DNA from: CBDDEC01 sp965226785
GTDB lineage: Bacteria; Chloroflexota; Dehalococcoidia; UBA2979
Assembly: GCA_965226785.1 (NCBI GenBank)
Contig: CBDDEC010000003.1
Location: 558,001-622,000 of the forward strand
DNA length: 64,000 bases
Direction of reading: 5' to 3'
The translations under genes were made by a program, and so were the position numbers. The notes beneath the pieces were generated by a model that saw nothing but the letters and a program-made list of their open reading frames with translations, was not told the origin of the DNA and searched no databases. Shown here one piece after another: positions 60,749-64,000 of the stretch (positions are counted from its first letter, which is position 1; the number at the start of each line of letters is the position of its first letter).

Positions 60749-60916
60749 TCACGCGTTCAGCAGCACCAGGCCCAGCACCATGAGCGCCACGCCACCGAAG
60801 ACCAGACCGCCGGTCAGGCGCAGGTCCAACGGCTCGTCGCGGCGGCGCGACAGCATCCACACCACGTCCCCCGCGAGGAACAACAACAGCCCAATGAGGA
60901 ATGCCGCGAGCGCCAT
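60749..60916 (-). CDS. 55-residue membrane peptide
   Basis: Below usual ORF cut-offs. MALAAFLIGLLLFLAGDVVW forms one helix, then a loop RRRDEPLDL, then LTGGLVFGGVALMVLGLVL as a second helix, ending at TGA 60749-60751. Its start lies 17 bases downstream of the VOC gene's stop and it runs in the same direction, which supports it. Convergent with the CoA-transferase gene. Function unknown. Confidence 0.55.
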   Translation of the reverse strand: MALAAFLIGLLLFLAGDVVWMLSRRRDEPLDLRLTGGLVFGGVALMVLGLVLLNA

Positions 60917-60932
60917 GGCCGCAGCCTAGCCG

Positions 60933-61304
60933 CTAGCTGTCAAGGCCGGGCATCCCGCCTTTCGTGTTGTCGATCAGGCCGATGATGTTCCCGTCCGGGT
61001 CGTTGATGGTCACAAGCTTTCCCGGCGGGATGTCGAACGGCTCCTCGTTGAACTCGAAGCCCTCGGCAGTGCGTTCCGCGTAGGCGGCGTCGACGTCCTC
61101 GACCTCGAACCAGACGCCGGAGCCGCCGCGCCCAGTGCCGGGCGCCGACGGCGCGAGGATGACGTACCCCGGCCCCTGCTCGAAACGGAAGTACGGCCCC
61201 TCGTACGGCGTCGCCTCCACGCCAAGGAAGCGCGTATACCAATCCGCCGACGCCTGTGGGTCGGCGCAGAACTGCACAATCGTCTCGAGCCGCCGCGCCT
61301 GCAT
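60933..61304 (-). CDS. VOC-family protein
   Basis: 123 residues: ARRLETIVQFCADPQASADW starts the single module, then GPYFRFEQGPGYVILAPSAP, GVWFEVEDVDAAYAER and INDPDGNIIGLIDN at the end. Transcribed toward the left with the small membrane peptide gene. Its promoter region contains the GTAAG-N6-CTTAC repeat shared with the ArsR gene, so it may be a member of that regulon. Confidence 0.92.
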   Translation of the reverse strand: MQARRLETIVQFCADPQASADWYTRFLGVEATPYEGPYFRFEQGPGYVILAPSAPGTGRGGSGVWFEVEDVDAAYAERTAEGFEFNEEPFDIPPGKLVTINDPDGNIIGLIDNTKGGMPGLDS

Positions 61305-61342
61305 CGTGGACCTTTCATCTCTTGGTCGTGGGGTCGTGATAA

Positions 61343-61362
61343 GCGTAAGTCAAGGCTTACGC
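61343..61362. promoter_or_regulatory. perfect 7+7 bp inverted repeat GCGTAAG-N6-CTTACGC
   Basis: In the divergent region between the VOC gene (start 61304) and the hypothetical at 61443. It matches GTAAG-N6-CTTAC found ahead of the ArsR gene at 39100. The minus strand also reads TTGACT in the spacer, resembling a -35 box for the VOC gene. Confidence 0.6.
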
Positions 61363-61442
61363 ATAAGCAACCAACCGAGGCGTACGATCGACGCCCCACC
61401 ACCGCTCTCCGCCCTCTCGGCGGGTAGAAAGCAACGATCTAC

Positions 61443-61979
61443 ATGGCATGGATACGGGCGCATGCCCGCAACCTCGCTGCGCTGGCGCTCGTCGTTGGTG
61501 TGGTCGCGATCGTTGGGTTAGCGCTGCTCGGATCGGACGAGGGCGCTCGCGACGAGCCCGACCGGCGGGTCGCCCGCAGCGACGCCGCGTCGTCGCCGGT
61601 CAACACGCTCGACACGCCGCGCGTTGCAGCCGCTTTCACTGCCGTTCGGATCCCCGCCGTCCGCGCCGGGCTCGCGCAAGGCCGCGCGCCGTGGCCCGCT
61701 GGGCGCGAGGTGTGGACCTCGACGCGCTACCTCGGCGAGCGCGTGACGGCCGAGCAGGTCATCGCGCTGGTGATCGAGGCGATGGCCGATCGTGACGACA
61801 TCGCGTTCGGCGAGCCGTTCGCCGAGGGCGCATCGATCGTGGTCGCGATCGACGGCGACGACGCCATCGTCGGTCCCTACGAGGGCTCGATCACCATCGG
61901 CCCCGCCGATCGGTTCGGCGCATCGCTCGCCGCCGAACTCCGCATGACGTTCGAGGAGCGCTCAGTCGCCACTAGATAG
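61443..61979 (+). CDS. membrane-anchored hypothetical protein
   Basis: 178 residues with one N-terminal helix LAALALVVGVVAIVGLALL, then a soluble domain containing TSTRYLGERVTAEQVIALVI and IDGDDAIVGPYEGSITI. No family recognised. Single-pass, soluble part probably outside. Divergent from the VOC gene. Confidence 0.7.
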   Translation: MAWIRAHARNLAALALVVGVVAIVGLALLGSDEGARDEPDRRVARSDAASSPVNTLDTPRVAAAFTAVRIPAVRAGLAQGRAPWPAGREVWTSTRYLGERVTAEQVIALVIEAMADRDDIAFGEPFAEGASIVVAIDGDDAIVGPYEGSITIGPADRFGASLAAELRMTFEERSVATR

Positions 61980-62048
61980 GCACCACATAGCCCCACCCAT
62001 CGCCCGCGGCGTGCATAATCGCCGAGGTTGTGCGCAGCGAGTGGAGCA

Positions 62049-62064
62049 GGGGGGGGGGGGGGGG
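62049..62064 (+). repeat. 16-base poly-G tract overlapping the SDR ribosome site
   Basis: 16 consecutive Gs end four bases before ATG 62069 of the SDR gene. The tract provides the G-rich ribosome-binding sequence, so its length sets spacing. Slippage during replication or a sequencing artefact are both possible. Confidence 0.85.
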
Positions 62065-62068
62065 CGTG

Positions 62069-62842
62069 ATGGCGAACCTCGAGGGCAAAGTGGCGTTGGT
62101 GACCGGCGCTGGATCCGGCATCGGGCGGGCGATGTCGATTCGGCTCGCCGAGGATGGCGCGGCGGTGATGTGCGCCGACATCGACGAGGAGTCGGCGCAG
62201 GACACGGCGGCACAGGTCTCGGAGCGCGGTGGCAATGCTGCGGCGATGCTCCTCGACGTGTCGCAGGAGGCGGCGGTGATCGAGGCGCTCGACCGCACCG
62301 AGTCGGAACTCGGCGGGCTCGACTCGATCCTCAACAACGCCGGCGTCGGCGGTGGGTTCGGCTGGGACCAGACGCTCTCGGTCAACCTCAGCGGCGTCTA
62401 CTACGGCCTCTTCCACGGCGCGCACCGGCTGGCGCAGCGCGGCGGAGGCGCGATCGTCAACACGGCCTCCGTGGCGGGCCTCGTCGGGCTCGTCGGCGCA
62501 CAGCCGGTGGTGACCGATCCCGACACCCCACCGCCCGAGGGCGCAGGCGCGTATGTGGCGGCGAAGCACGGCGTGGTCGGGCTGACCAAGCAGTTCGCCA
62601 TCAGCTACGGCGCGCGCAACGTGCGCGTGAACGCCATCTCGCCCGGTTACATCGAGACGCCGATGACCGCCGACATCCGCGAGATCCCCGAGGGGAAGCG
62701 CTTCCTCGAGTCGCTGCATCCGCTGGGCCGGCTCGGGCAGCCGGAGGAGATTGCGTCGGCCGCATCGTTCCTCGTCTCGGACGACGCTTCGTTCATCACC
62801 GGTGTCGCGCTCGCCGTCGACGGCGGCTACACCGCCCGCTAG
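62069..62842 (+). CDS. short-chain dehydrogenase/reductase
   Basis: 257 residues. NAD(P)-binding TGAGSGIGRAM at 12-22, Asp in CADIDEES suggesting NAD preference, NNAGVGGGFGW, catalytic Ser in NTASVAG, Tyr and Lys in AYVAAKHGVVGLTK, and the C-terminal ISPGYIETPM and FITGVALAVDGGY. The TSV-like SVAG and the PxEG insertion (TDPDTPPPEGAGAY) are typical of classical SDRs. It probably oxidises a 3-hydroxyacyl-CoA or alcohol. Overlapped by the poly-G ribosome site upstream; 14 bases separate it from the CoA-transferase that follows. Confidence 0.93.
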   Translation: MANLEGKVALVTGAGSGIGRAMSIRLAEDGAAVMCADIDEESAQDTAAQVSERGGNAAAMLLDVSQEAAVIEALDRTESELGGLDSILNNAGVGGGFGWDQTLSVNLSGVYYGLFHGAHRLAQRGGGAIVNTASVAGLVGLVGAQPVVTDPDTPPPEGAGAYVAAKHGVVGLTKQFAISYGARNVRVNAISPGYIETPMTADIREIPEGKRFLESLHPLGRLGQPEEIASAASFLVSDDASFITGVALAVDGGYTAR

Positions 62843-62855
62843 CGGCCCGCCGAGA

Positions 62856-64000
62856 GTGCCCCAACCGCTCGAGGACCTCGTCGTCGTCGACGCCTCGCAG
62901 GGCGTCGCCGGCGGCTACGCCGGCCGGCTGCTGGCGGACCTCGGCGCGCGCATCGTCAAGGTCGAGCCGCCCCAGGGCGATGCGCTGCGCCGGCTCGGCC
63001 CCTTCCCGCAGGATGAGCCCCACGCCGAACGAAGCAGTGAGCGCGGCGGCCTGCACCTCGCCCTCAACGCCGGCAAGGAGAGCGTCGTCGCGGACCTCGA
63101 GGGTGCGCCCGGCCGTGCGAGGCTACGCGAGCTGCTCGGCGGCGCCGACATCTTCCTCGAGTCGTCAGGACCGACCGGCCTCGTCGCGCAGGGGCTGGCC
63201 TACGACGACATCGCGAACGACCATCCCGCGCTCGTCTACGCCTCGCAGTCGCCGTTCGGCCTCGACGGTCGCTACGCAGAGCGGCTGAGCAGCGAGATCG
63301 TCGACTACGCGATGGGCGGCTTCATGTACTTCAGCGGCGCGCCCGAGGGCCATCCGCTGCTCGTGCCAGGGTGGCAGGGCGAGCTGCACGCCGGGATGCA
63401 GCTGGCGACCGGCGCGCTGCTCGGCGCCTGGCATGCGCGACGCACGGGCATCGGCCAGCACGTCGACGTCTCGACGTTCGAGTCCATGCTCAACGCGCAT
63501 TGCTGGCTCACGACCTCCTGGACGCACGAAGGCGAGGTGCAGTCGCGGTTGCCGAGCACGATCACGCCCTGCGCGGACGGCCAGGTCTTCTGGTTCCCGC
63601 GCCCCGACGCGCAGCTGTTCACGCACATCGACCGGCTCGACTTCCTCGACGATCCAAGGTTCCAGACGATCGCCGGCTTCCGCGAGGCGTTGCCCGAGCT
63701 GCGCGCGGCCTTCGCCGAGTGGGCGCGGGACAAGACGAAGGCCGAGATCTACCACGGCGCGCAGGAGATGCGGATCGCCCTCACCCCGGTCAACACCACC
63801 GAGGACCTCGCGGTCAGCGAGCAGCTCGCCGAACGCGGCTTCTGGCGCACGATCGACCACGACGACGAGGCCCTCGGCGAGCTCGACCTGCCCGGACCGC
63901 CCTGGCGCTTCTCGGACGCCGAGGCCGGTCCCACCGGCCGCGCGCCTCGTCTCGGCGAGCACGACAGCCTGCGCCTCGACCCACGTCCACCGCGCGAGCC
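62856..64000 (+). CDS. CaiB/BaiF class III CoA-transferase (3' end outside window)
   Basis: At least 381 residues from GTG 62856 (PQPLEDLVVVDASQGVAGGY), open to the window end. Contains LLADLGARIVKVEPPQGDAL, GGADIFLESSGPTGL and SPFGLDGRYAERLSSEIVDY, with HARRTGIGQHVDVS. In the catalytic-helix region PGWQGELHAGMQLA there is no Asp, as in the Asp-lacking members above. Downstream partner, if any, lies outside. It starts 14 bases after the SDR stop. Confidence 0.92.
   Translation, partial: MPQPLEDLVVVDASQGVAGGYAGRLLADLGARIVKVEPPQGDALRRLGPFPQDEPHAERSSERGGLHLALNAGKESVVADLEGAPGRARLRELLGGADIFLESSGPTGLVAQGLAYDDIANDHPALVYASQSPFGLDGRYAERLSSEIVDYAMGGFMYFSGAPEGHPLLVPGWQGELHAGMQLATGALLGAWHARRTGIGQHVDVSTFESMLNAHCWLTTSWTHEGEVQSRLPSTITPCADGQVFWFPRPDAQLFTHIDRLDFLDDPRFQTIAGFREALPELRAAFAEWARDKTKAEIYHGAQEMRIALTPVNTTEDLAVSEQLAERGFWRTIDHDDEALGELDLPGPPWRFSDAEAGPTGRAPRLGEHDSLRLDPRPPRE

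Overview
The window is high-GC bacterial chromosome with densely packed, frequently overlapping genes. Lipoproteins with an LLAAAC lipobox followed by Thr/Pro/Ala-rich linkers, several class III CoA-transferases, an Ltp2-like thiolase plus DUF35 pair, LLM flavin/F420 oxidoreductases, many VOC proteins and an Lhr helicase together suggest Chloroflexota (Dehalococcoidia-like) or a similar high-GC lineage. This placement is an inference from gene content; no rRNA or phylogenetic marker is present.

Layout. 1-5150: two divergent acyl-CoA operons. The left one runs Ltp2/SCP2-type thiolase fold, DUF35 Zn-ribbon/OB protein, GIY-YIG-like protein and an acyl-CoA dehydrogenase cut by the window edge. 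The right one is a translationally coupled pair of class III CoA-transferases, the second interrupted by an in-frame UGA. 5176-8076: RRM protein, F420-type LLM oxidoreductase, a small hypothetical and a haloalkane dehalogenase. 8170-11340: selenocysteine tRNA (selC) followed by what looks like an integration and scrap zone: an inverted copy of the tRNA D-arm, two small hypotheticals, a truncated IS3-family element and a histidine-kinase fragment lacking both ends. 11182-19673: MFS transporter, DUF3179 lipoprotein (frameshifted), a 1126-residue trifunctional biotin-dependent acyl-CoA carboxylase, enoyl-CoA hydratase and a two-module VOC protein.

19853-29624: VOC epimerase-like protein, cyclase scraps, MMPL transporter, cytidylate-kinase-like protein, cNMP-binding/patatin protein, FabF-like ketosynthase, an amidase/PPC gene graveyard, a metallophosphoesterase and a tiny secreted peptide. 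29715-34759: membrane protein, GNAT, sulfatase (frameshifted), glutamine-synthetase-like ligase and a second long VOC protein paralogous to the one at 18924. 34882-39074: a same-strand signalling block (SnoaL-like/adenylyl cyclase, PAS protein, metallo-beta-lactamase protein, GAF histidine kinase, NarL-type response regulator). 39141-41794: ArsR repressor coupled to an SRPBCC protein, two VOC genes and a nitrilase.

41845-64000: membrane protein, Lhr helicase, esterase, LLM oxidoreductase, an alpha/beta hydrolase carrying a perfect 9-bp tandem repeat and lacking its catalytic His, small proteins, a broken MOSC gene, enoyl-CoA hydratase, acyl-CoA dehydrogenase, a putative metallopeptidase lipoprotein, SIS and DinB proteins, another coupled CoA-transferase pair, an SDR preceded by a 16-G tract, and a fifth CoA-transferase running off the end.

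Metabolically the window is dominated by CoA-thioester chemistry: activation by CoA-transferases, dehydrogenation, hydration, retro-aldol or thiolytic cleavage, and carboxylation. Detoxification and hydrolytic genes (dehalogenase, nitrilase, sulfatase, esterases) accompany it, which would fit breakdown of diverse organic acids or sterol-like compounds. At least six single-nucleotide-type lesions in otherwise good genes mean the base accuracy of this sequence should be checked before any of them is called a real pseudogene.
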